From IMG/VR virus record IMGVR_UViG_3300037246_001054, positions 1 through 32,747 of that record: DNA of 32,747 nt; one strand, written 5' to 3'. The DNA comes from a virus. This document shows positions 23,527 to 30,379 of this stretch, piece after piece. The position numbers and the translations under genes are program-made. How positions within the stretch are numbered: position 1 is the stretch's first letter; each line of letters opens with the position of its first letter. The notes beneath the pieces are model-generated. The model had not been told where the DNA came from. It did not search any database and saw only the letters and a list, made by a program, of their open reading frames with translations.

Positions 23527-24771
23527 TTAGATGTTTTTATATTCGATGCCTTGAGATTTCATATATTGCCCAAGGGCTTTAAGTTGGCTCATAGTTCCTG
23601 ACACTTCAAATGATGCTTCAAAAGTTTCTTCTTTGATCACTTCTTTTGGAGCCTGGAAGACTTCTTTAATTTCCTTCGGTGCAACCGCATTAATTACTGT
23701 ATTTAAAGTAACAGGATCGGGCTTAACTTCTTCTTTTAAAGGCTGCGCTATTGCGTCAGTATTGGCTAAGTCTGCTGCCTTTTTCAATCCCTCTTCTTTG
23801 ATTCGTAGAGCTTCATCTTTTACCGCTTTAATCTTCAATTCTACAGAGATAAATTCCTTTCTAAAATCACTATCAGATAACGACTCCACGCCTGACTGTT
23901 TAAAGAAAATAGAGTCATCACTAATAAAAGTAAACGATTTGATAAGGTCGGAATAAACCATATCTAATCTGCGCAAAGAAGATTCCCTAGAAATAGTTCT
24001 ATTTTGCAAAATTCTTTCTTTCTCAATTCGCTCTTTTTCTTTACGATCGCGAACCGTTGTAATAGCCTTAGAAGCATTTAGAGTCAGCTTGTATTCTGTC
24101 ATTGTTTCGGCTTGATGCTTACCAGACTCGATTAATTGCACATCATCTTTGACTCTCAAAACAAACTCATTACAAATTTCTTTGTATTTCTTTTCAGTGG
24201 TGGAAAGGTCGAATTTAAGATTAAGTTGAGAGAGTTTAAGGAAGTCGATTTTTTCAGTCAAACAAAGCTCTATGAAATACCTTTCGATATTGGCCTTTTT
24301 TTCGTCCTTAATTTTGATTTCGAAAAACCCTATTTTAGTCTTTAGAATATCATCAGCATTTTTATACTGAGTTAGAATGTTTTCCTTATAAGAAGCTTTA
24401 GCCTCATCAATAACAGAGGTTACAGGAAGAAACGCGGCCTTAACATCTTTGTCTATTACTGACTTCTCCTTATTTAATTCAGCTCTTAACGACTTTAATG
24501 TTTTAATGGTATCGATAGTAACAACCTGATTCTCTAAATTCAAGTCTTCAATACGCTTTGATACTTCTTTCCCAGCTTCAATAAATTGGTGAACAATTAC
24601 AGGAACTTGGGTTAATTTGATTTGATTTTCCATTTTAGTTGGGTTTAAAAGTGATTTTAAGTTTTCTATTTCAATTTTGGTATTCTTGATTTCTTCGCGA
24701 GTATCTCGGATATCTCTCAAATCATAAAGCCCTTTTAGCTTTAGTTCTAAAATTAACAATTCATCTTTCAT
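23527..24771 (-). CDS. DUF1351-like protein, up to 414 aa
   Basis: A long helical protein; from residue 47 (MENQIKLTQVPVIVHQFIEAGKEVSKRIEDLNLEN, then LKSLRAELNKEKSVIDKDVKAAFLPV) it resembles DUF1351 (PF07083), which is often beside RecT genes. The first 46 residues are an extra helical segment in the same frame. ATG 24631-24633 and ATG 24769-24771 each follow TTTTAAACCCAA, so the family-typical product may start at 24633 (368 aa). A role with RecT is inferred from neighbourhood. The C-terminal ~60 residues (EETFEASFEVSGTMSQLKALGQYMKSQGIEYKNI) look like a separate small domain. Confidence 0.78.
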   Translation of the reverse strand: MKDELLILELKLKGLYDLRDIRDTREEIKNTKIEIENLKSLLNPTKMENQIKLTQVPVIVHQFIEAGKEVSKRIEDLNLENQVVTIDTIKTLKSLRAELNKEKSVIDKDVKAAFLPVTSVIDEAKASYKENILTQYKNADDILKTKIGFFEIKIKDEKKANIERYFIELCLTEKIDFLKLSQLNLKFDLSTTEKKYKEICNEFVLRVKDDVQLIESGKHQAETMTEYKLTLNASKAITTVRDRKEKERIEKERILQNRTISRESSLRRLDMVYSDLIKSFTFISDDSIFFKQSGVESLSDSDFRKEFISVELKIKAVKDEALRIKEEGLKKAADLANTDAIAQPLKEEVKPDPVTLNTVINAVAPKEIKEVFQAPKEVIKEETFEASFEVSGTMSQLKALGQYMKSQGIEYKNI

Positions 24772-24789
24772 TTTGATTTGGGTTTAAAA

Positions 24790-24993
24790 TTAAAGACTAT
24801 TCATTAATCGATCAGCTTTGCGCCACCTGATAGCATTTGTTTTATCATCCATTGGAACAATTACGGCTGTCTGAGTTGGATCTGCAAACCTCGCGGCCTC
24901 CTGTTCTTTAGCAAGCTTTAATCCTAATTGGTCAGCCGTCAATACTTCCTCTTTTTCTATTGATGCGACTCTAATTCGATGGGTTGATTTCAT
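24790..24993 (-). CDS. Unknown small protein, 67 aa
   Basis: The peptide begins MKSTHRIRVASIEKEEVL and is charged and helical in the middle (ADQLGLKLAKEQEAARFAD). It is the gene directly upstream of the DUF1351-like gene in the early operon. No motif recognised. Confidence 0.6.
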   Translation of the reverse strand: MKSTHRIRVASIEKEEVLTADQLGLKLAKEQEAARFADPTQTAVIVPMDDKTNAIRWRKADRLMNSL

Positions 24994-24996
24994 AAT

Positions 24997-25077
24997 CTAC
25001 AAATAAACTGTTTCGATTAATACTATAATTATCAGCGCAATTGCACAAAAACGGTACTCATAAATTTTAGCTTTCAT
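24997..25077 (-). CDS. Very small membrane protein, 26 aa
   Basis: MKAKIYEYRFCAIALIIIVL plus six residues: a basic start and one membrane helix. Its ATG lies inside the last codons of the HTH gene (overlap of 11 bases) and it ends three bases before the next ATG, so it fills the gap exactly. Short length limits certainty. Confidence 0.45.
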   Translation of the reverse strand: MKAKIYEYRFCAIALIIIVLIETVYL

Positions 25078-25273
25078 CCGGTTCGATTTTAACTAATTCC
25101 CACTTAAGCCCCATTGGTTTAAAGAACTCGTTTTGTGCTTCAATGGCTCCCAGACGACTTTTAATCTTCTGAGGGAAATCCTTTTCCTGAAATCCATGCA
25201 GATCACAAAAGTTTCTTTGCGTTCCGAATTTGGCTTTAATAGCCTTTTTGATAATAGCTTTGTTTTGACTCAT
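25067..25273 (-). CDS. Cro-like helix-turn-helix protein candidate, 68 aa
   Basis: The segment AIKAKFGTQRNFCDLHGFQEKDFPQKIK (about residues 11-38) fits a lambda-Cro/XRE-like HTH, with TQRNFCDLHGF as helix 2-turn and EKDFPQKIK as the recognition helix. A small C-terminal strand (GLKWELVKIEP) resembles other phage regulators of this size. It may regulate early promoters; no operator can be assigned from sequence. Confidence 0.6.
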   Translation of the reverse strand: MSQNKAIIKKAIKAKFGTQRNFCDLHGFQEKDFPQKIKSRLGAIEAQNEFFKPMGLKWELVKIEPDES

Positions 25274-25311
25274 TTGATTTATTTTGTGGGGCTAATTAAA
25301 GCCCCTTATTA

Positions 25312-25536
25312 TTAATCTGAATTATATCTTTTCGTATTCTCAACATTCTCAATAGTTTGCTCAATACCCAAGTCTTTTAAACAAGCTACATAGCCATCTT
25401 CAAAACCTACCCTTCTCATCAATAGGGATCTTTTATCGTTCTTATCGGGTGGATATTGCTCCATAAACTCAACTGCTTTCTTTAATACTGTTGTATATGG
25501 CCTTTTTACAAAAAACCAATGTTTAAATAATTTCAT
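25312..25536 (-). CDS. Unknown small protein, 74 aa
   Basis: A basic start (MKLFKHWFFVKRPYTTVLKKAVEFM) and a helical middle (RRVGFEDGYVACLKDLGIEQTIENV). It sits in the early minus-strand operon. No motif recognised. Confidence 0.6.
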   Translation of the reverse strand: MKLFKHWFFVKRPYTTVLKKAVEFMEQYPPDKNDKRSLLMRRVGFEDGYVACLKDLGIEQTIENVENTKRYNSD

Positions 25537-25556
25537 ATGCTTGTTATTTTATTAAA

Positions 25557-25841
25557 TTAATTATAAAATGCAACCCTGTTAGATTCTGTCATTTCTAAAC
25601 ACCATTTCTTAAAATCAGTTTCCTTATCCCAAAACCACTCTTTAATCTCCCAAGCACCGCCACCTATTGGCTTTACTGCTGATTTCGGAAACCAAAATAA
25701 ACGCTCTAGCTTATTGCTATATTGTCTGTATCCATTTTCGTCTTTACCTAATACGGTTTTTGCTACGACTTCTATCCTACAAGCCTTTTCTGTCGTTAGG
25801 CATTTGGCTAATGTGGAGTTGTTTGAAAATATCGCTATCAT
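25557..25841 (-). CDS. Unknown protein, 94 aa (start ATG 25841)
   Basis: The frame is open to 25883, but ATG 25839-25841 (MIAIFSNNSTLAKCLTTEKAC) follows an A-rich leader and is preferred. The protein is rich in Trp and Phe (LFWFPKSAVKPIGGGAWEIKEWFW). It is the first gene of the operon that follows the terminator at 25946. Unrecognised. Confidence 0.62.
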   Translation of the reverse strand: MIAIFSNNSTLAKCLTTEKACRIEVVAKTVLGKDENGYRQYSNKLERLFWFPKSAVKPIGGGAWEIKEWFWDKETDFKKWCLEMTESNRVAFYN

Positions 25842-25884
25842 CTCGTAAACTTTAAATATTATTATCTCATTTCGTTGATACAAA

Positions 25885-25906
25885 TTACGGTAATTAAAAC
25901 CGATAA
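25885..25906 (-). promoter_or_regulatory. Inverted repeat at the 25841 operon promoter
   Basis: TTACGGT (25885-25891) and ACCGATAA (25899-25906) share a CGGT/ACCG core. On the minus strand they lie between a TTG and TAATTTG, a weak promoter match. A repressor operator is possible. Confidence 0.35.
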
Positions 25907-25945
25907 AACAAACCTTTTCTGTTTTATTTTCAGATTACAGCAAAA

Positions 25946-25975
25946 AAAAAGCTACCTGATTAGGTAGCTTTAAAA
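25946..25975 (-). terminator. Perfect-stem terminator
   Basis: AAAGCTACCT (25948-25957) pairs with AGGTAGCTTT (25962-25971), loop GATT; on the minus strand a long T-run follows. It ends the lysis/replication operon upstream. Confidence 0.85.
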
Positions 25976-26001
25976 TTTGATATGAATATTGTTGATATAT
26001 T

Positions 26002-26370
26002 TTACTTTCCATTATGACTACCGCCATATTTCTTCTTGTCTGGTATTAGAGAGTTTAGCCATGTGATTAATTTAACTAATGGATCTTTCCATTTGGTAGG
26101 TATAAATCTATTAACCAACCACATCAAAAGAGCTATCAGCCATATCTTATTGTCTATAATGAATGATAGCAAATCTTGACTCTGCCTGACCTCTGCAATT
26201 ACTGAACCGACACCATCCTGAGGCGCGAAAGTTGAAATAATTTGAGGAGTTGAAGCGTTTTCGATATTTACAACATTGCAATTGTCCTGTTTTGCCGTAG
26301 CATAGGAATATTGATTTGTAGATACAAAAACGGCCATCACCAGCAACAGCATTGTGATAAATTTTTTCAT
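26002..26370 (-). CDS. Exported/membrane protein, holin or lysis accessory candidate, 122 aa
   Basis: A signal-peptide-like N-terminus (KKFITMLLLVMAVFVSTNQYSYATA, probable cleavage after ATA) is followed by a short region and a second hydrophobic helix (about residues 75-90: NKIWLIALLMWLVNRF). The C-terminus is Lys/Gly-rich. It is the last gene after the endolysin candidate, so a lysis role is inferred. It is not a classic holin of known family. Confidence 0.65.
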   Translation of the reverse strand: MKKFITMLLLVMAVFVSTNQYSYATAKQDNCNVVNIENASTPQIISTFAPQDGVGSVIAEVRQSQDLLSFIIDNKIWLIALLMWLVNRFIPTKWKDPLVKLITWLNSLIPDKKKYGGSHNGK

Positions 26371-26411
26371 TAGTTTTTGATTTAATTAATATTAATTGAA
26401 CTGCAATTTAC

Positions 26412-26651
26412 TTATCTTTTTAAATCTTTCCAAATTTGTATAACTTCGTGGCGTTTCATGCTTCCGTAAATCATAACGCCTCCGTTTTGATCTGGAACAA
26501 AACCACCGCCTTTAAACTTACGATTATCTTTAATCTTCTGTTCTTCTATCAAGTCACCTGATACGTTTACGATGTCGGGATTCTTGTTTTTAAGGTATAA
26601 TAAACCTGCGGCCAACATGCCAGCTAAAAAGGCAATTATTGAATTTTTCAT
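26412..26651 (-). CDS. Small membrane-anchored protein, 79 aa
   Basis: One N-terminal membrane helix (residues 4-20, SIIAFLAGMLAAGLLYL), then a charged soluble part (VNVSGDLIEEQKIKDNRKFKGGGF). It sits one base downstream of the endolysin gene. A spanin-like or holin-accessory role is inferred from location; no lipobox is present. Confidence 0.65.
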   Translation of the reverse strand: MKNSIIAFLAGMLAAGLLYLKNKNPDIVNVSGDLIEEQKIKDNRKFKGGGFVPDQNGGVMIYGSMKRHEVIQIWKDLKR

Positions 26652-26652
26652 G

Positions 26653-26958
26653 CTATTGAGTTTTAGGTTGAAATTCTATGTGAAAATGATTTGATTCTAA
26701 AACAACATCGAACTCAGAGCCTAGAGCATTTCTTAAATCAAGCTCTATGCAGTCCAATTCAGGAGCGCTAAACATTCTAGTTCTAACATCACCACCGAAC
26801 CCAACGAAATGAAGAGAGCCGCGCCCATGGTCGCCTCCCGTGCACTCTGTTATTATACATTCTGATCCGTATTTCTTATAAACTTCATCTACGATATTAA
26901 AAGCTAATACCATTTCAGGCTGAATGCCTCTAATTTTTGCACCTGGTTTAATTTTCAT
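26653..26958 (-). CDS. M15-type peptidase, endolysin candidate, 101 aa
   Basis: The M15/D-Ala-D-Ala carboxypeptidase zinc site is visible: SLHFVGFGGDVRT supplies His50 and Asp57, and NHFHIEF supplies His93. It cleaves peptide cross-links of peptidoglycan. At 101 residues it is a minimal catalytic domain without a signal peptide or wall-binding domain, so it needs a holin. It lies next to membrane proteins on both sides. Confidence 0.85.
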   Translation of the reverse strand: MKIKPGAKIRGIQPEMVLAFNIVDEVYKKYGSECIITECTGGDHGRGSLHFVGFGGDVRTRMFSAPELDCIELDLRNALGSEFDVVLESNHFHIEFQPKTQ

Positions 26959-26960
26959 GA

Positions 26961-27050
26961 TTAAAATATTAGTGTGATTAAATAAATTGATAATACGCTT
27001 GATGATAGGCAGATTAATAAGCCTAATCTTTTGTAGTTTTTATCGCTCAT
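26961..27050 (-). CDS. Tiny membrane protein, 29 aa
   Basis: The peptide begins MSDKNYKRLGLLICLSSSVL and continues as a hydrophobic helix to the end. The leader ATTTAATC before ATG is A/T-rich and its stop lies three bases before the endolysin start. It may be a lysis or membrane modulator; length limits certainty. Confidence 0.5.
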   Translation of the reverse strand: MSDKNYKRLGLLICLSSSVLSIYLITLIF

Positions 27051-27075
27051 GATTAAATTTTTGGGTTTGGTTAAA

Positions 27076-27219
27076 TTATTTTATTGGTTTACAATTCTTT
27101 TCATCGTGACAGGATATAAGCGGATATTGTTGCATAAAACTTGCACCTCTCCAATATTCACCTAATTCTAAAACTGGTTTTAATTTGCCACAAATAGAAC
27201 ACTTTTATTTAGTTTTCAT
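27076..27219 (-). pseudogene. Small zinc-protein gene interrupted by TAA at codon 5
   Basis: From ATG 27217-27219 the frame reads MKTK, TAA (27205-27207), then KCSICGKLKPVLELGEYW and on to ISCHDEKNCKPIK and a final stop at 27076-27078, 47 codons in all. CSIC and a later C-H-x4-C pattern form a zinc site. No other start lies in frame before the first Cys pair. The ATG is three bases after the stop of the 27223 gene. It is either a nonsense mutant, a sequencing error, or a readthrough gene. Confidence 0.6.
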
Positions 27220-27222
27220 GGC

Positions 27223-27804
27223 TCATTTCCTCCTTGATTTATCTAATTGTTTTCTAATATTCAAACCATCCGTAAGCTCTTTAATACTGCCCCCTGTATC
27301 AATCTTTTTCCTTTCTCTGATCTCGTTGACTTCTGCAGGTTCAGAATTTTCAAACATCGATGTGCGATTAATTACATACGACTCTAACCACTCTAATATT
27401 TTAGCCATGGATAAAGACTCATAAGTCTTTCCGTATTTGCCTTTTTTTATGCCTGTGAAGAAGAGCTTAAAATCTGCCATGGTCAAATAATAATAATCAT
27501 CAAGAATAAAGAAAGCACATTCCTCAATTTGATCGACACCCATGGTGTTTTTAATATTCAATGAGATGTTTAGGTCTGCAATCCATAAAGCAATAAAAGA
27601 AATAGTTGATTCTTCGCCATGGTGTTTTTTAATTCTTGCAATACTAGGAGTCTCCGAATTTTTGACTGATACCAATATGTCGTTTTCAGTCTTGATGTGC
27701 CTAAGATCTATATTTGCTGCCTTTGGAGATAGATTTATAAACGACTCAGGACTTGAATATTTTTCAATTCCTTTAGGTTTTTTATAGATTTCAAGATTTG
27801 CCAT
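27223..27804 (-). CDS. DUF6633-like phage protein, 193 aa
   Basis: The centre (residues ~75-140: FIALWIADLNISLNIKNTMGVDQIEECAFFILDDYYYLTMADFKLFFTGIKKGKYGKTYESLSM) matches in shape the DUF6633 proteins next to replication initiator genes in Bacteroidota phages and elements, with the pattern D-YYYL...F-LFF-GK-YGK-Y. The family name is from memory. It overlaps the end of the DUF6291-like gene by 14 bases. A helicase-loader-like role is speculative. Confidence 0.72.
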   Translation of the reverse strand: MANLEIYKKPKGIEKYSSPESFINLSPKAANIDLRHIKTENDILVSVKNSETPSIARIKKHHGEESTISFIALWIADLNISLNIKNTMGVDQIEECAFFILDDYYYLTMADFKLFFTGIKKGKYGKTYESLSMAKILEWLESYVINRTSMFENSEPAEVNEIRERKKIDTGGSIKELTDGLNIRKQLDKSRRK

Positions 27805-28648
27805 TATTTATATTATTTTGATGTTTCTTTAATAATTCCTCATAACCATTTGGAATATTTGTTTTTTGACCTGCAGCATTTACGCTTTTCATTTTCGGAA
27901 CCAGCTCATTAAATTTACTATTCATTATCTTGATTGATAAATTTTCGTAAACCCAATCGTCTGCGGCCTTAACTTTATCGATAAAGGTATAGAATAGCTT
28001 TAATACTTCCTGATCGCTATGACCGCCTGAAATAGTTCTTATTTTCTGAATCAATTGATTTGTCGCTGTTGCTTCTGCTGCCGTCCAATAAAAATCGACT
28101 CCTTTTTGATTTTTATAGTAATCTAAAAAGTATTGTTTGCATTCTGGGAATATTTCTTCCTTTCTTTTTTTAGCGGAACTTTTTTTCTTTTCACTTTCAA
28201 CAGGTTTTTTAGTTTCAGATTCTAAAATCTCTAATTCTAACTTTTCCGTTTCGGGAAAAGAAATAGTTTCTTTACTAACATTACCACTAACACTACCACT
28301 AACACTACCATTAACACTAACATTAACAGTAGACGAAACTGAACGGTCGTTAACGGTCGTTGCTTTTCGATTGGCTTCGTTGGCGTTTTGTTTACGAACT
28401 TCAGCGGAACGTTTACCTGCTGATTTTCGTTGCTCTTGCTTACCTTCCCACTTCTTTAAATCCCGTTTAAGGCTTTGTTTTATCGGGATGAATGCAAGGT
28501 TTACAAACGGATCATCGCATTCAGGCGCTTCATCATTCACATACGAAAATATGTGCTTTAAAAGCTTTCCAGCTTGCTCATTTGTCAAAGCCTCGACCAC
28601 CTCCTTACTGTCAGAATAAAGGATGAATGAGTTTTTATTTTCTGCCAT
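27791..28648 (-). CDS. DUF6291-like replication protein candidate, 285 aa
   Basis: The N-terminus (NSFILYSDSKEVVEALTNEQAGKLLKHIFSYVND) fits DUF6291, found in phage replication proteins. A Lys/Arg-rich middle carries a short Ser/Val/Gly/Asn repeat (residues ~108-125), and the C-terminal part (ECKQYFLDYYKNQKGVDFYWTAAEATATNQLI) resembles the DnaD-like end of these initiator or helicase-loader proteins. It starts one base from the upstream stop. The only candidate replication initiator seen; no polymerase is encoded. Confidence 0.75.
   Translation of the reverse strand: MAENKNSFILYSDSKEVVEALTNEQAGKLLKHIFSYVNDEAPECDDPFVNLAFIPIKQSLKRDLKKWEGKQEQRKSAGKRSAEVRKQNANEANRKATTVNDRSVSSTVNVSVNGSVSGSVSGNVSKETISFPETEKLELEILESETKKPVESEKKKSSAKKRKEEIFPECKQYFLDYYKNQKGVDFYWTAAEATATNQLIQKIRTISGGHSDQEVLKLFYTFIDKVKAADDWVYENLSIKIMNSKFNELVPKMKSVNAAGQKTNIPNGYEELLKKHQNNINNGKS
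28274..28327 (-). repeat. Short tandem repeat inside the DUF6291-like gene
   Basis: Repeats of a 6/12-base unit (AGTGTTAGTGGT on the minus strand) encode alternating Val-Ser-Gly/Asn residues, a linker between N- and C-terminal domains and prone to length change. Confidence 0.75.
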
Positions 28649-28851
28649 TATTCAGCCTCCTTTGAATCTCTTTGTTTGAAATAACTATCAATCAATTTTT
28701 TTCTGAATGATTTAATTGATTTTACATCTTTTTCTTTTACGTCGAAAAATTCTTTTAAATCATCTCGTGATTCAATCTGCTCTAATGCAGCGTTTAAAAT
28801 CATATTAACCCTTTGAATAGTTCTTACAGACGTGTTAATTTCTATTTTCAT
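28648..28851 (-). CDS. Unknown small helical protein, 67 aa
   Basis: A charged, helical peptide (VRTIQRVNMILNAALEQIESRDDLKEFF). ATG overlaps the previous stop as ATGA and is preceded by GGAGG, one of the few Shine-Dalgarno-like sites in the window. Function unknown; early operon. Confidence 0.65.
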   Translation of the reverse strand: MKIEINTSVRTIQRVNMILNAALEQIESRDDLKEFFDVKEKDVKSIKSFRKKLIDSYFKQRDSKEAE

Positions 28852-29069
28852 TTCGAATCCTCCACTTTTAAGGTTGCTGTAAAATTAGTAACACTACTTC
28901 CTTGCCATCTATGAGCAGGGTATGATAATGGGTTCTCCTCAACGTGCTTAATCCAATAATCACTAACACTTTCGGATATATCGTTAATCACAGATGATAC
29001 CATTACTTCTTTTTCAACTGGCTCTAATTCATTAATCCCTGTTCCATCTAAATCAATTATTATTCTCAT
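28848..29069 (-). CDS. Unknown small protein, 73 aa
   Basis: An acidic protein (MRIIIDLDGTGINELEPVEKEVM). The start and the end are set by two copies of GGAGGATTCGAAATGA (29066-29081 and 28848-28863), so it is translationally coupled on both sides. No motif recognised. Confidence 0.65.
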   Translation of the reverse strand: MRIIIDLDGTGINELEPVEKEVMVSSVINDISESVSDYWIKHVEENPLSYPAHRWQGSSVTNFTATLKVEDSK

Positions 29070-29209
29070 TTCGAATCCTCCTTTGTAAACTGATTTAAAA
29101 ACTCTCTAATCAATGATGACAATTTAATATCATCCTTCTTTGCTTTCTCTTGAGCCTTATCTAATAAGTCTTGAGGAAGTCTAAACCTAAAGTAACCGTT
29201 TTGTTTCAT
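29066..29209 (-). CDS. Ribbon-helix-helix regulator candidate, 47 aa
   Basis: ATG 29209 gives MKQNGYFRFRLPQDLLDKAQ, with strand YFRFRLP, helix A (QDLLDKAQEKAKKDD) and helix B (LSSLIREFLNQFTK), the Arc/CopG layout of dimeric repressors that bind through the strand. A TTG at 29248 would extend the frame but lies beyond the promoter. It heads the long minus-strand early operon, so autoregulation is likely. Confidence 0.75.
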   Translation of the reverse strand: MKQNGYFRFRLPQDLLDKAQEKAKKDDIKLSSLIREFLNQFTKEDSK

Positions 29210-29213
29210 TTGG

Positions 29214-29243
29214 TAAATGTAGTCACAATTAATGTTATCACAA
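29214..29243 (-). promoter_or_regulatory. Promoter of the early operon, possibly leaderless
   Basis: On the minus strand: TTG (29243-29241), exactly N19, TACATTTA (29221-29214). The ATG at 29209 is only five bases past the box, so transcript start and start codon nearly coincide. TTGTGA occurs twice in the spacer region as a direct repeat, a possible operator. Confidence 0.7.
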
Positions 29244-29267
29244 AACAATCATTAAATTAATTTCAAT

Positions 29268-29275
29268 TATCTTTG
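29268..29275 (+). promoter_or_regulatory. -7 box of the nuclease gene
   Basis: TATCTTTG is a full TAnnTTTG match and lies three bases before ATG 29279. No TTG is seen at -33. Divergent from the early-operon promoter. Confidence 0.55.
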
Positions 29276-29278
29276 AGT

Positions 29279-29635
29279 ATGAGAAAAAAGAACCCAATAA
29301 ACGAAGCATTGAAAAAGGAGCTTAAAGCGTTTTTAAGCCGTTCAATAGGTGAGACAATAGAAGAAGTAGTATTTAATAAGATAATGCCTACAGATCGTTC
29401 GTATCGTGCAGATTATTGCATTTTAGATAAGAAGATAATCATAGAGGTGAACGGTGGGCAATATAACGGAGGTAGACACACGAGAGCTGGAGCCGTGAAA
29501 GGTAAAGTTTATACTCAGTATGAAAATGATTTAAACAAGCTTAATTTAGCTCAAAGGAATGGCTGGAAAGTTTTTCAATTCACTTATCAAATGCTTGCGA
29601 GGCGTGTATATTTGGAAATACTGAAGGGATTATAA
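29279..29635 (+). CDS. PD-(D/E)xK-like endonuclease, 118 aa
   Basis: RADYCI (Asp45) and IIIEVNGGQYNGGRHTR (Glu56 with Asn58) match a Vsr/DUF559-like phage nuclease, with the K of the motif replaced by Asn; a final helix and strand (RNGWKVFQFTYQML) follow as usual. It may cleave branched or mismatched DNA during replication or packaging. Single gene, plus strand, divergent from the regulator and closed by a terminator. Confidence 0.82.
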   Translation: MRKKNPINEALKKELKAFLSRSIGETIEEVVFNKIMPTDRSYRADYCILDKKIIIEVNGGQYNGGRHTRAGAVKGKVYTQYENDLNKLNLAQRNGWKVFQFTYQMLARRVYLEILKGL

Positions 29636-29641
29636 AAAGAA

Positions 29642-29670
29642 AAGGAGCTGAAAGGCTCCTTATTTTTTTT
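29642..29670. terminator. Terminator after nuclease gene
   Basis: AAGGAGC (29642-29648) pairs with GCTCCTT (29655-29661), then a run of T's; convergent with the 29660 gene. Confidence 0.85.
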
Positions 29671-29950
29671 GTGCATTTAGACTGAGAATGTAATCATAGA
29701 TCTTATCTACCTTCTTTTCATACTTCTCATAGTTGTTATCTATTTTATCAGAATTGGCCTTTATGAGTTTGTTTTGATCGTCATTTCTATCATTAACATA
29801 GGTGATTTCAGCCTTTTTATCCATAGCCTCTTTGAGAGCTTTCTTTTCTGCCGCATCACTTGAGAGACTCATGGTAACAAATACAACACAGATTGGAACT
29901 ATTATAGATATGGCAACATTAAGCCATTTGTCTTTATTTCTTTGTGTCAT
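29660..29950 (-). CDS. Membrane-anchored coiled-coil protein, 96 aa
   Basis: ATG 29950 is preferred to TTG 29959. One membrane helix (about residues 10-28, NVAISIIVPICVVFVTMSL) is followed by a highly charged coiled coil (KKALKEAMDKKAEITYV...YEKYEKKVDKIYDYI). The build resembles i-spanins and phage membrane proteins with periplasmic coils. It overlaps the upstream gene by 17 bases. Lysis role inferred. Confidence 0.68.
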   Translation of the reverse strand: MTQRNKDKWLNVAISIIVPICVVFVTMSLSSDAAEKKALKEAMDKKAEITYVNDRNDDQNKLIKANSDKIDNNYEKYEKKVDKIYDYILSLNAQKK

Positions 29951-30263
29951 ACCCGACAACTGTTAAGATGATTAATAAAATTACTGTATAGATAGACACA
30001 TGAAGGATTTTAGACACATCAATAAGCCCAGAAGCAACCCCTAATTCCGTTATAAATTTAACACAATAAATTAAGAAAGCAATAACACACAGCCGCTTAT
30101 CTGTTTTTGTGATCTTATACCAATACAAATCATATAAAATAAATGCAGGGAATACACAATCTTTTGCAAAATAAAAGACGTTCCAAAGTAGAACGTCTTT
30201 TGAGAATAAAGCGTAAAATATAGTCATTGAAACCCACAATAATAGTGCGTGCTTGAATTTCAT
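29934..30263 (-). CDS. Polytopic membrane protein, holin candidate, 109 aa
   Basis: Three to four hydrophobic segments (LLLWVSMTIFYALF, DCVFPAFILYDLYW, CVIAFLIYCVKFI, and VSIYTVILLIILTVV). Charged residues lie at the N-terminus and in the short C-tail (GYDTKK). Size and topology fit a class I holin, though no family is recognised. The start overlaps the stop of the 31-aa gene as TAATG. Confidence 0.7.
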   Translation of the reverse strand: MKFKHALLLWVSMTIFYALFSKDVLLWNVFYFAKDCVFPAFILYDLYWYKITKTDKRLCVIAFLIYCVKFITELGVASGLIDVSKILHVSIYTVILLIILTVVGYDTKK

Positions 30264-30358
30264 TAGTGAGTGATTGGTGGTTTACCTGGTCTTATATCCT
30301 CGTTATCTTCACCAATAGGTTCTTCATCCTTACAATAATTCAAATTTAATTTTTTCAT
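30263..30358 (-). CDS. Tiny protein, 31 aa
   Basis: MKKLNLNYCKDEEPIGEDNE then DIRPGKPPITH. The TAATG overlap with the next gene and an A-rich leader (ATTATATC) support that it is translated. It is acidic and has no motif; it may serve mainly to couple translation of the membrane protein. Confidence 0.55.
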   Translation of the reverse strand: MKKLNLNYCKDEEPIGEDNEDIRPGKPPITH

Positions 30359-30379
30359 GATATAATTTTTAGTAAATAT

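Noticed and set aside
25067-25273. Lysogeny repressor and temperate life style
   Set aside because: One Cro-like protein is not enough; no integrase, excisionase or CI-like repressor was seen, so temperate growth is not supported.
28274-28327. Replication-origin iterons
   Set aside because: The short repeat codes for a regular linker in frame and lacks an AT-rich unwinding region or palindromes; common in such genes.
28137-28619. Plus-strand 160-aa ORF opposite the DUF6291-like gene
   Set aside because: It is a shadow of the minus-strand gene; the Leu/Thr repeats mirror the Val-Ser-Gly repeat and no leader is present.
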